Assembly (NCBI GenBank): GCA_946498245.1
Contig: CAMMNN010000014.1
Location: 1 to 64,000, forward strand
DNA length: 64,000 nucleotides
Source: an uncultured Clostridium sp.
GTDB lineage: Bacteria; Bacillota; Clostridia; Lachnospirales; Lachnospiraceae
Reading direction: 5' to 3'
This document shows, piece after piece, positions 55,622 to 64,000 of the stretch. The stretch's first letter is position 1; every line of letters starts with the position of its first letter. Position numbers and translations under genes: made by a program. Below the pieces are notes generated by a model that worked only from the letters and a program-made list of their open reading frames with translations, was not told the DNA's origin and did no database searches.

Positions 55622-56626
55622 CTACTGCCCGCCAAAAAGGTGGCAGGCCACCTTATGGCCCGGTTCTATTTCCTTTAACTTCGGCTCCTCTTTCCTGCAG
55701 ATTTCCTTGCAGTAAGGGCATCTGTCATGGAACACGCAGCCCTGAGGGAGATTTACGGGACTGGGGATCTCCCCTTCCATCTTCATAGGCGGGACGATGG
55801 GTTCCTCCCCTACTGTGGGGACGGCGGAAAACAGCAGTTTTGTATAAGGGTGGGATACGTGCTCAAATACGTCCCTTTTATTCCCCATTTCCACAATTTT
55901 TCCAAGATACATTACCCCCAAGCGGTCGCTGATATGACGGACCACAGACAGATCGTGGGCGATAAACAAATAAGAAAACCCGTATTCTTCTTTGAGATCC
56001 ATCATTAGATTTAGGATTTGGGCCTGAATGGAAACGTCCAGGGCGGACACCGGTTCATCGGCTATAATAAACTCCGGCTCCACTGCCAGGGCTCTGGCAA
56101 TGCCGATTCTCTGCCTCTGGCCTCCGGAAAATTGGTGGGGATAGCGGGACGCCTGCTCCGGCCTCAGCCCTACCCTTTTCAGCAGCTCCATGCACCTCTC
56201 TTCCGCTTCACCTTTGTCAGCGGCAATTTTATGAAACAGCATGGGTTCCATAATGATATTTTTAATGCTTTTCTGGGGATCCAGCGAAGCATAAGGGTCC
56301 TGAAAAATCATCTGCATTTTCTTTCTGTAAGGAAGCAGTTCTCCTGCTTTCATCTTTCCGATTTCCTGTCCGTCGTAATAAACATGGCCGGACACAGGAT
56401 CCAAAAGCCGGATAATAGTTTTTGCTGTTGTGGATTTTCCGCAGCCGCTTTCTCCTACGAGACTGAAGGCTTCTCCGGGATAAATTTCAAAGCTCACACC
56501 ATTGACGGCATGAACGGCTTTTTTCTTTCGAACCAGTCTCTTATTTTCCCAGGCAAAGGAATCCAGGAGTCCCTGGTTCACCTTAAATTCCTGCTTGAGA
56601 TTTTCCACCTGAATTAACGGTTTCAT
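55622..56626 (-). CDS. oppF: Oligopeptide ABC transporter ATPase, OppF type
   Basis: 334-residue ATPase. Walker A GESGCGKST, signature FSGGQRQRIG, Walker B FIIADEPVSALD and the C-terminal Cys cluster CVFHDRCPYCKEIC of the oligopeptide/dipeptide family are in order. I start at ATG 56626, 7 bases after GGGGGG. It overlaps oppD by about 44 bp. Peptide specificity is by family only. Confidence 0.92.
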   Translation of the reverse strand: MKPLIQVENLKQEFKVNQGLLDSFAWENKRLVRKKKAVHAVNGVSFEIYPGEAFSLVGESGCGKSTTAKTIIRLLDPVSGHVYYDGQEIGKMKAGELLPYRKKMQMIFQDPYASLDPQKSIKNIIMEPMLFHKIAADKGEAEERCMELLKRVGLRPEQASRYPHQFSGGQRQRIGIARALAVEPEFIIADEPVSALDVSIQAQILNLMMDLKEEYGFSYLFIAHDLSVVRHISDRLGVMYLGKIVEMGNKRDVFEHVSHPYTKLLFSAVPTVGEEPIVPPMKMEGEIPSPVNLPQGCVFHDRCPYCKEICRKEEPKLKEIEPGHKVACHLFGGQ

Positions 56627-57617
56627 TTTCATTCCCCCCTTCATAGCCTATATGCGGAAAATGGCAGGCTGCCATATGCTTTTCTCCAACTTTTGTCATT
56701 TCCGGTTTCTTTTTCAGGCAAAGCTCCTGGCAGTTTCTGCATCTCGGTGCAAAAAGACAGCCCTCTGGCAGTTCATACATATTGGGAACCATACCCGGTA
56801 TAAAGTCCAGCCGCTTCTGTTCCGTTCTGAGCCTGGGAATGGAATCCAAAAGGCCTATGGTATAGGGATGGGCGGGACGCCGGATAATATCCGTTACCGT
56901 TCCCTGCTCTACGATTTTGCCGCAATACATAACCACAATGCGGTCTACCATTTCCGAAACCACCGCCAGATCGTGGGTAATGAGTATCAGAGACGCCTGC
57001 CTTTCCTGTACCAGCGTTTTCATCAGCTTTAAAATCTGGGCCTGAATCGTCACGTCCAGGGCCGTAGTGGGTTCATCTGCAATAATGAGTTTCGGGTTTG
57101 CCGCCAAAGCAATGGCGATTACCACCCTCTGCCGCATTCCGCCGGAAAATTGGTGGGGATAAGATTTAAGGCGCTGCTCCGGATTGGGGATTCCCACTGC
57201 CTTTAAAAGATCGATACACCGTTTTTTTCTCTCTTCCTTCTTTAGCTGCGGTTCATGGAGGATCAGCATTTCTTCAATCTGCTTTCCCACAGTGTAAAGG
57301 GGGTTGAGGCTTGTCATGGGATCCTGGAATACCATGGAAATATCCTTTCCCCGAACCTTCGTCATCTCCTTTTCTCCTGCCCTGGCCAGATCTTTCCCCT
57401 GAAATACGATCTCGTCGGCTTCTACAACTCCCGGCTCCTCAATTAATTTTAAAATGGAAAAGCAGGTTACGGACTTTCCGCTTCCCGATTCCCCTACAAT
57501 ACCTAAGATTTCTCCTTTATCCAAAGAAAAGGAAATGCCGTCCACCGCTTTGACGATCCCTTTGAAGGTATGGAAATAGGTTCTTAAATTTTTTACCTCC
57601 AACAGTGTTTCCTGCAT
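56583..57617 (-). CDS. oppD: Oligopeptide ABC transporter ATPase, OppD type
   Basis: 344-residue ATPase with Walker A GESGSGKS, signature [10 protein letters not shown], Walker [13 protein letters not shown] and the C-terminal [14 protein letters not shown] cluster. It lies 18 bp after oppC. It pairs with OppF to power import. Confidence 0.92.
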   Translation of the reverse strand: MQETLLEVKNLRTYFHTFKGIVKAVDGISFSLDKGEILGIVGESGSGKSVTCFSILKLIEEPGVVEADEIVFQGKDLARAGEKEMTKVRGKDISMVFQDPMTSLNPLYTVGKQIEEMLILHEPQLKKEERKKRCIDLLKAVGIPNPEQRLKSYPHQFSGGMRQRVVIAIALAANPKLIIADEPTTALDVTIQAQILKLMKTLVQERQASLILITHDLAVVSEMVDRIVVMYCGKIVEQGTVTDIIRRPAHPYTIGLLDSIPRLRTEQKRLDFIPGMVPNMYELPEGCLFAPRCRNCQELCLKKKPEMTKVGEKHMAACHFPHIGYEGGNENETVNSGGKSQAGI

Positions 57618-57635
57618 TCTGATTTCCCTCCTCGT

Positions 57636-58523
57636 CTATTTTAATTTCGGATTCAGCTCGTCTCTGAGGAAATCTCCCACCAGATTGATGCCGAATACCA
57701 GCAGCATAATATACAGTCCGGGAAATACCGACGTCCACCACATACCGCTGAACAGAACGTCAAAACCGGTCTTTACCAAAAGCCCCAGGGAGGGCTCCGT
57801 TACGGGAACGCCTACTCCGAGAAAGCTGAGAGCCGCCTCAGTCAAGATAAAATCGCCCATCTGAATGGTTGCCAATACGATAACGGAAGAAATCACATTA
57901 GGCATAACGTGCCGGACAATTATCAGAAAATTTGGCAGTCCCATGGTTCTGGAGGCCTCTATGTATTCCATCTTTTTTACGGAAAGGGTCGCCCCTCTGA
58001 CAGTTCTGGCGTAAGTTACCCAGCCCACGCATACCAGGGCGATTAAAAGCTTATCAATTCCCTGTCCCACTACGGACAGAATAAACAGCGCAATAAACAT
58101 AGAAGGAAAGGAAAGCTGAATATCTGCAATTCTCATAATCACGGAATCCACAATCCCGCCAAAATATCCGGAAATCAGCCCCAGCGTCGTTCCAATGAGA
58201 CAGGCGCAGACCATACCGCAGATGCCGATGGTAAGGGAACTGACGCTTCCGTATATGATGGCGCTGAAAATGTCTCTCCCCTGATTATCTGTTCCCAAAA
58301 GGAACTGGGAGCTGCCTCCCTCCATCCATGCCGGAGGAAGATAGGCGTTGGATAAATCCACCTGAGTCAAATCATAGGGGTTCTGCACTGCCAGAAGCTG
58401 GCGTCCGAACAATGCTACAAATATTGCCACCAGGATAAAAAACGTTCCTACCATAGCCGGAAGATTATGTTTGTAATGAAAAAATGCCTCTGACTGTAAA
58501 AAACCTTTTATTTTTTTCTTCAT
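57636..58523 (-). CDS. oppC: Oligopeptide ABC transporter permease, OppC type
   Basis: 295-residue permease with six hydrophobic segments; the first ends near residue 50 and the conserved EAA-type loop EASRTMGLPNFLIIVRHVMP is near residue 200. I start at ATG 58523, 8 bases after GAGG; an in-frame GTG at 58532 is the alternative. Confidence 0.9.
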   Translation of the reverse strand: MKKKIKGFLQSEAFFHYKHNLPAMVGTFFILVAIFVALFGRQLLAVQNPYDLTQVDLSNAYLPPAWMEGGSSQFLLGTDNQGRDIFSAIIYGSVSSLTIGICGMVCACLIGTTLGLISGYFGGIVDSVIMRIADIQLSFPSMFIALFILSVVGQGIDKLLIALVCVGWVTYARTVRGATLSVKKMEYIEASRTMGLPNFLIIVRHVMPNVISSVIVLATIQMGDFILTEAALSFLGVGVPVTEPSLGLLVKTGFDVLFSGMWWTSVFPGLYIMLLVFGINLVGDFLRDELNPKLK

Positions 58524-58528
58524 ACCAT

Positions 58529-59494
58529 TCACCTCAATTCGATTCTGGGATCAATAATCGTATAAATAATGTCTACCAGGAAGTTGATCCCCACAAACAT
58601 AACAGAGGTTATCATCAGATAGGCAACAATAATGGGCCTGTCTGAGCGGTATATGGCGTCAATGAGCAGTTTTCCCATACCCGGCCATGCAAAAATCGTC
58701 TCTGTTATTGTAGTAAACGCAAACATTTTCCCGATATTTATGCCAAACACCGTTACTACCGGAATTAAGGCGTTTTTCAGGGCGTGGCGGAACAAAACAT
58801 TTTTGGAAGAAACGCCTTTGGCCCTGGCGAATTTAATATAATCCTGCTTCATATTTTCCCGGATCCCTGTGCGGGTCAGCCTGAGAATGGTCGCAATATA
58901 GGCCAGGGAAAGAGTGATGGAGGGCATTACCAGGTATCTCCAGCCTCCCGGGGCAAATACGCTCAGTTCCAGCCCCAGCACATTGACGGTACTTCCCCGT
59001 CCCGACGCCGGAAGGACGCCGTATTCTACGGAAAAAATATAAATCAGCATCATGCCGATCCAGAAGGTAGGCAGAGAGATTCCCAAAATCGATCCTGTCA
59101 TAATAATCTTGCTGATCCGGCTTTTGGGGAATGCCCCTGCAAATACTCCCAGAGGAATGGCAATTACCAGCGTCAGCAGCGCCGTAATGCATACCAGCTC
59201 CAGGGTTGCCGGCATACGTTCTCCAATAAGCTGCAGCACCGGCTGCTTATAGACATAGGAATTTCCGAAATCGCCTCTTACGGCATCTTTTAAGAAATTG
59301 TAAAACTGTACCGGCAGTGGATCGTTTAATCCCAGCTCATCCCGAAGCTCCTGAATGGTTTCGTAAGTGGCTTCCTCTGTCAGCAGCGCTGATACCGGAT
59401 CCCCTATGTAATTTGTAAGAATAAATACTACTACCGCAACTACAAACAGTACCAGCACGGTCTGCGCCAGCCGCTTTGCAATATATTTCAACAT
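58529..59494 (-). CDS. oppB: Oligopeptide ABC transporter permease, OppB type
   Basis: 321-residue permease with six hydrophobic segments and the conserved loop YIKFARAKGVSSKNVLFRHA. Length and N-terminus (MLKYIAKRLAQTVLVLFVV) are typical of OppB/DppB. Confidence 0.92.
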   Translation of the reverse strand: MLKYIAKRLAQTVLVLFVVAVVVFILTNYIGDPVSALLTEEATYETIQELRDELGLNDPLPVQFYNFLKDAVRGDFGNSYVYKQPVLQLIGERMPATLELVCITALLTLVIAIPLGVFAGAFPKSRISKIIMTGSILGISLPTFWIGMMLIYIFSVEYGVLPASGRGSTVNVLGLELSVFAPGGWRYLVMPSITLSLAYIATILRLTRTGIRENMKQDYIKFARAKGVSSKNVLFRHALKNALIPVVTVFGINIGKMFAFTTITETIFAWPGMGKLLIDAIYRSDRPIIVAYLMITSVMFVGINFLVDIIYTIIDPRIELR

Positions 59495-59542
59495 GCCTTA
59501 TACCCTCTCCTTTTCCGGCCGTATTCCGCAACTGATACGACT

Positions 59543-59574
59543 TGCGGACAAGCAAGTTTCCTCACTTGTCCGCA
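59543..59574 (-). other. Intercistronic hairpin between the binding protein and permease genes
   Basis: TGCGGACAAG (59543-59552) and CTTGTCCGCA (59565-59574) form a perfect 10-bp stem. There is no T-run, so it is more likely an mRNA stabiliser that raises binding-protein expression than a terminator. Confidence 0.6.
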
Positions 59575-59595
59575 GCGCCTTTGCTTTGACAGCCG

Positions 59596-61257
59596 TTATT
59601 TTATACTGATTTCCCACGCAAATACGTATTTGTTAAATCTTGGCGTGTAATCGACATCATCCTTTACTGCAAAGATATTTTCCTGCACATACAGCGGAAT
59701 ATAAGCCACATCATCATGGGTAATCTGGTCAATTTCTTTGGTCAGTTCCGCACGACGTTCCTTATCGCTCTCCTGCATTGCCTCGTCGATCAGCTTGTCT
59801 ACTTCCGGATTGCTGTAATGGCCCCGGTTTGCGTTGCCGGTTCCCTTTTCCTGATCGTAGGTGTAGCAATGCTGGTTCATCATGGTAATTCCTTCACCGG
59901 TATATACGGACCACGCCGAAATCAAAAGTCCGGTCTTGTGCTCATAGGGACGGATATGGGGCAGGAAGGTTGCGCTTGGCATCAGGTTTACATTGACCTT
60001 GATTCCGATTTTCTCCCAGTATCCCGCTACTGCCTGAGCTACCTCAGAGCTGTTTACCGTAATATCGCTTCCGGCATCCAGTGTAATGGTAAAGCCGTCG
60101 GGGTATCCGGCCTCTGCCAAAAGGGCCTTTGCCGCTTCCGGGTCGTAGGGGTATCTCTCCAAATCCGGATTAAATCCGTTAAAGGTATCCCGAATTAATG
60201 TAGCTGTCGGATATGCGTGCCCCTGCATGATGTTGTTAATAATCATATCCGTATCAATGGCCTGATACATAGCTTTCCGTACTCTCACGTCCTTCAGGGG
60301 ATTTCCGCCGCCTTCTACGCCAGGGTTATCGTCCAGCATCTGTTCCATATTGATGTAAATCATTTCCATACTTGGTTCTGATACAATATGGATTCCTTCC
60401 GACGCCTCCAGTCTGTCTACGTCCTGAACGGATACGCCGCCCATAACGTCCAGCTCGCCGCTTAACATGGTAGCGGTTCTGGTGGCTGCATTGCTGATGG
60501 GACGGAAACGGACGGTTTTAATTTCCGGAACCTCTCCCCAGTAATCCTCATTGACTTCCATGTCAATGTGATCTTCTTTTACGTGTTCTACCAGTTTGTA
60601 TCTTCCGGTTCCGATTACGGAGTTTCCAATCTCTTCTTCTGTCTTCCCTTCAATGTTCTCCTTGCTGCTGATGCATACCATTGCCAGATCCGTCAGCAGA
60701 AGAGGATATTTTTTGTTCATATGAAGCACAACGGTGTAATCGTCTACGGCTTCAAAAGAGTCCACTGTGGCAAACCGGCTTTTATAAGACTCGCTCTCGT
60801 TCTTAGCGTAATTGTAAGAAGCTACTACGTCTTCCGCCGTAAAATCGCTGCCGTCGTGGAATTTTACTCCTTCATGGAGCTTGAAGGTCCAGGTCATTCC
60901 GTCTTCGGACTCTTCCCAACTGTCCGCCAGACAGGGAATAATGCTTAAATCTCTGTCCTGGGTAACCAGGGGTTCATAAATATGGAACATAACCTGGTTT
61001 GTCACATTATTGTCCTGCCCGTAAGGATTCAGGGAGGAAACATCCGTTGAAAGGGCAATGGTTACATGATCCCGTTTCGCCTCTCCGCTTTCTGTCTCAC
61101 CTTCTGTCGTTTCAGCCGCGCTTTCTCCGGCTGTAGTTTCCTGGGAAACAGCTTCTGTGGCCGGTGCAGCCGTTTCTCCGGAGTCGCCTCCGCCGCAGCC
61201 AGCCAGCAAAGCCGCTGCCATTGCCGCCATCGCTATGTACTTCCAAGTTTTTTTCAT
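59596..61257 (-). CDS. oppA: Oligopeptide ABC transporter substrate-binding lipoprotein
   Basis: 553-residue SBP family 5 protein. Signal with lipobox LLAGC at residues 18-22, a long Gly/Glu/Thr-rich linker, then the SBP_bac_5 fold beginning DHVTIALSTDVSSLNPYG. The mature protein is anchored at the membrane outside. The ligand could be peptides or other small molecules. Confidence 0.9.
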   Translation of the reverse strand: MKKTWKYIAMAAMAAALLAGCGGGDSGETAAPATEAVSQETTAGESAAETTEGETESGEAKRDHVTIALSTDVSSLNPYGQDNNVTNQVMFHIYEPLVTQDRDLSIIPCLADSWEESEDGMTWTFKLHEGVKFHDGSDFTAEDVVASYNYAKNESESYKSRFATVDSFEAVDDYTVVLHMNKKYPLLLTDLAMVCISSKENIEGKTEEEIGNSVIGTGRYKLVEHVKEDHIDMEVNEDYWGEVPEIKTVRFRPISNAATRTATMLSGELDVMGGVSVQDVDRLEASEGIHIVSEPSMEMIYINMEQMLDDNPGVEGGGNPLKDVRVRKAMYQAIDTDMIINNIMQGHAYPTATLIRDTFNGFNPDLERYPYDPEAAKALLAEAGYPDGFTITLDAGSDITVNSSEVAQAVAGYWEKIGIKVNVNLMPSATFLPHIRPYEHKTGLLISAWSVYTGEGITMMNQHCYTYDQEKGTGNANRGHYSNPEVDKLIDEAMQESDKERRAELTKEIDQITHDDVAYIPLYVQENIFAVKDDVDYTPRFNKYVFAWEISIK

Positions 61258-61292
61258 TCCTTTTTCTCCTCCTCCGTTTATTGATTAGCCAA

Positions 61293-62717
61293 TTAACTTT
61301 CTTTCAGCAAAAGGTTGTCAATTGCTTCCAGTGCTTCTGTATAAACCATGATTGCAGCTTCCAGATCGGAAATGGAAACCGCTTCGTCCGGCAAATGGCC
61401 GGTTCCCCGTCCAGGGCCAAAAGGATGGGGCCCTGTCCTGTTGGGACCGTACCCCACTGCCGGAGAGGGCAGTTTTCGCGCATAGGTCCCGCCGTTTGCC
61501 GTATAGGGCGGCTCATTCATGTCCAGCCTGCGGCAGACAATTTCATTTAAAACGTCAATTGCCGGGTTGCCCCTATCCAGACAGTATCCCGGATTGTCTG
61601 TCAGTTCCGCTGCTTCAAAGCCGTTCTGTTCAACGGTTTCCCGCAGTTTCCTGCAAATCTGTCCGCCGTCCATTGCCGCCGGATACCGGATATTCACTCG
61701 CGCGGAAAACCTTTCCTGGGAAATTTCCATCATGCTCAGTACACAGGTAAGTCGCTTCCCCTCTTTATCTTCCGCTGCGATCCCCAGCTTTTCCCCATAA
61801 AAGCTGTCAAAATACTTTTGGATGAAATCCGTCCATTCCTTCTCTTCTTTTGTAAGGATCCCGGTGCGGTTTAAATATCCGGCTAATTTTACCACTGCGT
61901 TGACGCTGCCTTCAGGATATGCGGAGTGACTGGCCCGTCCCTTTGCTTTTATCCAGAATCCGTCGTCCCTTTTCACTGCGGTAATTCCATCTTCTGCCGG
62001 CGGCTGCCAGTCTCCATTTACCTCCAGCTTGGCTTCCGCTCCGTCGGGAACCTGGTTTTTGGCAATTCCTCCTTTAAAGTAGCGAATCACCTGGGATTGC
62101 TCCCTTCTCAGTCCTTCCATTTTCAGATCCACAACTCCCTTTTCCCCGTAGCAAACAGGAAAGGGCGAATCCGGAACCAGGGAAAATGCCGGCGCCGGGT
62201 TCTTTTTTAGGTAATACTCAATATCCTTCATGCCTAATTCTTCATTGCATCCAAAGAAAAAACGGACATTATGCCGCAGCCGGATTCCGGCTTCCCTCAG
62301 ACAGCGGGCGGCATACAGGGCGGCCACTGCCGGACCTTTATTGTCACGGCTTCCCCTGGCTACAATATAGCCCTTTTCCCGAATTCCCTCAAAAGGCGGG
62401 TATTTCCATCCTTCTCCGGGCGGAACCACATCTAAGTGAAGAAAGATTCCGATTTCTCCCAGTTCCGGATTTTCTCCAGGCCAAAGAGCCGTACCGCAGT
62501 AATACTCATGGCACTGCGTTTCAAAGCCCATTCTTTCTGCAATTGCCAGCGCCTCGTCTAAGGCTTTGGCGCATTCCCCGCCGAAAGGATACCTGTCCTG
62601 GGGGCGGCACGGTTGGCTGACACTGGGTATCTTCAGCAAGGCCGTCAGATCCCTGATCCATTCTTCCCTGCAAGACTCCAGCCATTGTTTTTCCCAAAAG
62701 CCCTGTCCATTTTTCAT
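61293..62717 (-). CDS. M20-family dipeptidase, PepV/Sapep type
   Basis: 474-residue zinc peptidase. The metal site is formed by HLDVVPPGEGW, SRDNKGP, FGCNEELGMKD and the HLPDEAV near the end; the lid domain is in the middle. It hydrolyses dipeptides in the cytoplasm. It is the first gene of the peptide operon, so imported peptides can be cleaved directly. ATG has a weak GAGGG site. Confidence 0.9.
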   Translation of the reverse strand: MKNGQGFWEKQWLESCREEWIRDLTALLKIPSVSQPCRPQDRYPFGGECAKALDEALAIAERMGFETQCHEYYCGTALWPGENPELGEIGIFLHLDVVPPGEGWKYPPFEGIREKGYIVARGSRDNKGPAVAALYAARCLREAGIRLRHNVRFFFGCNEELGMKDIEYYLKKNPAPAFSLVPDSPFPVCYGEKGVVDLKMEGLRREQSQVIRYFKGGIAKNQVPDGAEAKLEVNGDWQPPAEDGITAVKRDDGFWIKAKGRASHSAYPEGSVNAVVKLAGYLNRTGILTKEEKEWTDFIQKYFDSFYGEKLGIAAEDKEGKRLTCVLSMMEISQERFSARVNIRYPAAMDGGQICRKLRETVEQNGFEAAELTDNPGYCLDRGNPAIDVLNEIVCRRLDMNEPPYTANGGTYARKLPSPAVGYGPNRTGPHPFGPGRGTGHLPDEAVSISDLEAAIMVYTEALEAIDNLLLKES

Positions 62718-63053
62718 ATAAAGCCCTCGTTTTCCCTAGCAGAAATAGTCACATTTATCTGTCAACTGTTTCTACTAGAATACCATATACTGCTCAAAAT
62801 GAATAAATACATTTTCTGATATAAAATATCAGCTATGTCGATATTTTCTACAATTTGTCTTATTATCAAGAATAGAAATATTTTTGCAACAAATACATGA
62901 AATAAAAGCATATTTCTCAATATTTACATTTCATTTCTTTTTCAATATAATCATATTATCCTTTTTCCCTGGAAAACCATAAAGTAAGTCACAAATATCT
63001 CAACTGTTCTCTCAATTTAACAATTTGCACAAAATATTCAGGAGGATTTACTT
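62718..63053. other. AT-rich intergenic region between dipeptidase and double-cupin genes
   Basis: The two genes are divergent. The right part holds the double-cupin promoter. The left part should hold the peptide operon promoter; TTGACA on the minus strand at 62760-62765 has no good -10. No gene or RNA family is recognised. Confidence 0.6.
62923..62951 (+). promoter_or_regulatory. Promoter of the double-cupin gene
   Basis: TTTACA (62923-62928), a 17-base spacer and TATAAT (62946-62951); the leader is about 95 nt. Confidence 0.75.
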
Positions 63054-63773
63054 ATGTCTATTTCCATGGTACGCCGCGATGAGATCGTTTTAGATTTTAA
63101 AGACGGATTTGCCAAAACAGAGCTTCTTCCCGGAACTTTTCCGGGAATCCAGAACTACAAATGCGTATTAAAAGCGGGATGTGATGTGCAGCCGGAGCTG
63201 TTTTCCGACAAAGTTGCCGTTTACTGCTTTACAAAAGGGAAAGGCTATGTGACGGATCATAAAGCCGCCTACAATATCACAGAACTTTCTTTCTATGTTC
63301 CGGATTTCAACCAGGGGGCTGTCTGCATCCATGCTGTTGAAGATATGGAATTTTTATGTTTGGTTTCTGATATGTCAGAAGGCGACTGGCGCACTTATGA
63401 AGCAGGCCATCACGTTCTGCCGATTTTTAATCCTATTTCTCAGTGCCGGGAATACACCCAGGACTGCAAAGGCCCTCATACTCAAAGCTGGTCCGTTCTC
63501 AGCTCCAAAAACATCGGCCGGGTTATGCTGGGCGTTGTCCGCGCCATCGGAGAAGGGACTACAGAAAAGGGCCATCCTTCCGTTGACCAGTGGAACTACT
63601 GCCTGGAAGGGGCTGACTTCAATCTGACCGTAGACGGGGAAACCGTTGGCCAGAAAGACGGAGACTGGAGCTTCGTTCCCGCCGGCCTTGACCACTCTCT
63701 GGTTGCGGATCCCGGAAAGCTGGTTTATTACATATGGTTTGAGCACTTTGTAAAAGAGTTTGACAATAATTAA
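63054..63773 (+). CDS. Double-cupin protein of unknown function
   Basis: 239-residue protein with two cupin-like halves (about 25-110 and 150-235). The second has GHPSVDQWNYCLEGADFNL and PAGLDHSLV, where metal ligands are expected; the first has fewer His residues. Resembles ureidoglycine aminohydrolase-like or sugar isomerase cupins in layout only. ATG has GGAGG. It is single, ended by its own terminator. Confidence 0.75.
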   Translation: MSISMVRRDEIVLDFKDGFAKTELLPGTFPGIQNYKCVLKAGCDVQPELFSDKVAVYCFTKGKGYVTDHKAAYNITELSFYVPDFNQGAVCIHAVEDMEFLCLVSDMSEGDWRTYEAGHHVLPIFNPISQCREYTQDCKGPHTQSWSVLSSKNIGRVMLGVVRAIGEGTTEKGHPSVDQWNYCLEGADFNLTVDGETVGQKDGDWSFVPAGLDHSLVADPGKLVYYIWFEHFVKEFDNN

Positions 63774-63791
63774 ACGCCTCTCTCACTCAAA

Positions 63792-63840
63792 AGGCAGGCC
63801 CTCTCAATTGCAACCTTGAGGGGCCTGCCTGTTTTCTTTT
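63792..63840 (+). terminator. Intrinsic terminator after the double-cupin gene
   Basis: AGGCAGGCCC..CTCAA and TTGAG.GGCCTGCCT form a long stem with an 8-base loop, followed by GTTTTCTTTTT. The stem is nearly symmetrical and also lies downstream of the minus-strand gene to its right. Confidence 0.85.
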
Positions 63841-64000
63841 TAGCCGTCTGCTTCAAGCAGCCAATCCATTAAATTCTTTACCTGTATTCCGTTGTAATTG
63901 CCAACTGTCAGCATATCCGCCGTGAGTACGGTTTTCTCATAATGATCCCTGATATTTTCCAACGGGCGTATTTCTCTTTCAAAGGTTTCCCGGGCGGTCA
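63840..64000 (-). CDS. C-terminus of an AAA-type ATPase, DUF4143 family (partial)
   Basis: The last 52 or so codons of a gene that begins outside the window. The frame reads ETFEREIRPLENIRDHYEK, then LTADMLTVGNYNGIQVKNL and MDWLLEADG before TAA at 63842-63840. The FEREIRPLENIRD and NYNGI..NLMDWLL pattern is typical of the C-terminus of AAA-14/DUF4143 ATP-binding proteins, which are often found in accessory regions. Their role is not well known. Confidence 0.7.
   Translation of the reverse strand, partial: TARETFEREIRPLENIRDHYEKTVLTADMLTVGNYNGIQVKNLMDWLLEADG

Overview
The window looks like chromosome of an anaerobic, spore-forming Firmicute of the Clostridia, most like a gut Lachnospiraceae. 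This is inferred from the gene set: a CotS-family spore-coat kinase homologue, T-box leaders on proS and the trp operon, two rubrerythrins next to a PerR-type Fur regulator, luxS, a CBS-domain family II pyrophosphatase, YesM/YesN-type two-component genes and consistent AAGGAGG ribosome-binding sites. Base composition is near 50% GC in the genes, with AT-rich gaps. I see no rRNA, tRNA, insertion sequence, phage or CRISPR array.

Positions 1-16 kb hold mostly housekeeping genes: a LysR regulator, phosphoglucomutase, CotS-like protein, CCA-adding enzyme and ProRS (T-box with a proline CCG specifier), a YkgJ-type cysteine-cluster protein, two rubrerythrins and PerR (each promoter with a PerR-like box), an FAH-family hydrolase with a structured leader, a calcium-type P-ATPase, LuxS, shikimate kinase and a flavin reductase. 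From 15.3 to 25.7 kb one strand carries an eight-gene operon: CUT2-type sugar ABC importer, two sulfatases without signal peptides, a ROK kinase and a GH1 6-phospho-beta-glucosidase. Together they suggest import of an intact sulfated glycoside that is desulfated, phosphorylated and cleaved in the cytoplasm. An AEC transporter, an esterase and a YesMN two-component system follow.

Positions 31-37 kb hold an SDR resembling 3-alpha-hydroxysteroid dehydrogenase/carbonyl reductase, a LysR regulator, the CBS pyrophosphatase, a nucleotidyltransferase, a three-copy 73-bp hairpin repeat and a promoter-to-terminator module that may encode a small RNA of about 72 nt. The trpEGDCFBA operon (36.4-42.9 kb) is controlled by a T-box with a UGG specifier.

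Positions 43.4-53.2 kb form a probable accessory island: an intracellular heparinase II/III-family lyase, two organic-acid-type transporters, a LacI regulator, an SDR, a cupin and a FAD oxidoreductase. Its two operons share a nearly identical 30-bp operator-like element. The whole block is flanked by 75-bp imperfect direct repeats carrying the same promoter, as if it had been inserted between the trp leader and a MATE efflux gene. After the MATE gene and a third LysR regulator comes an oligopeptide ABC transporter with an M20 dipeptidase (55.6-62.7 kb), then an orphan double-cupin protein and, at the edge, the C-terminus of a DUF4143-type ATPase.
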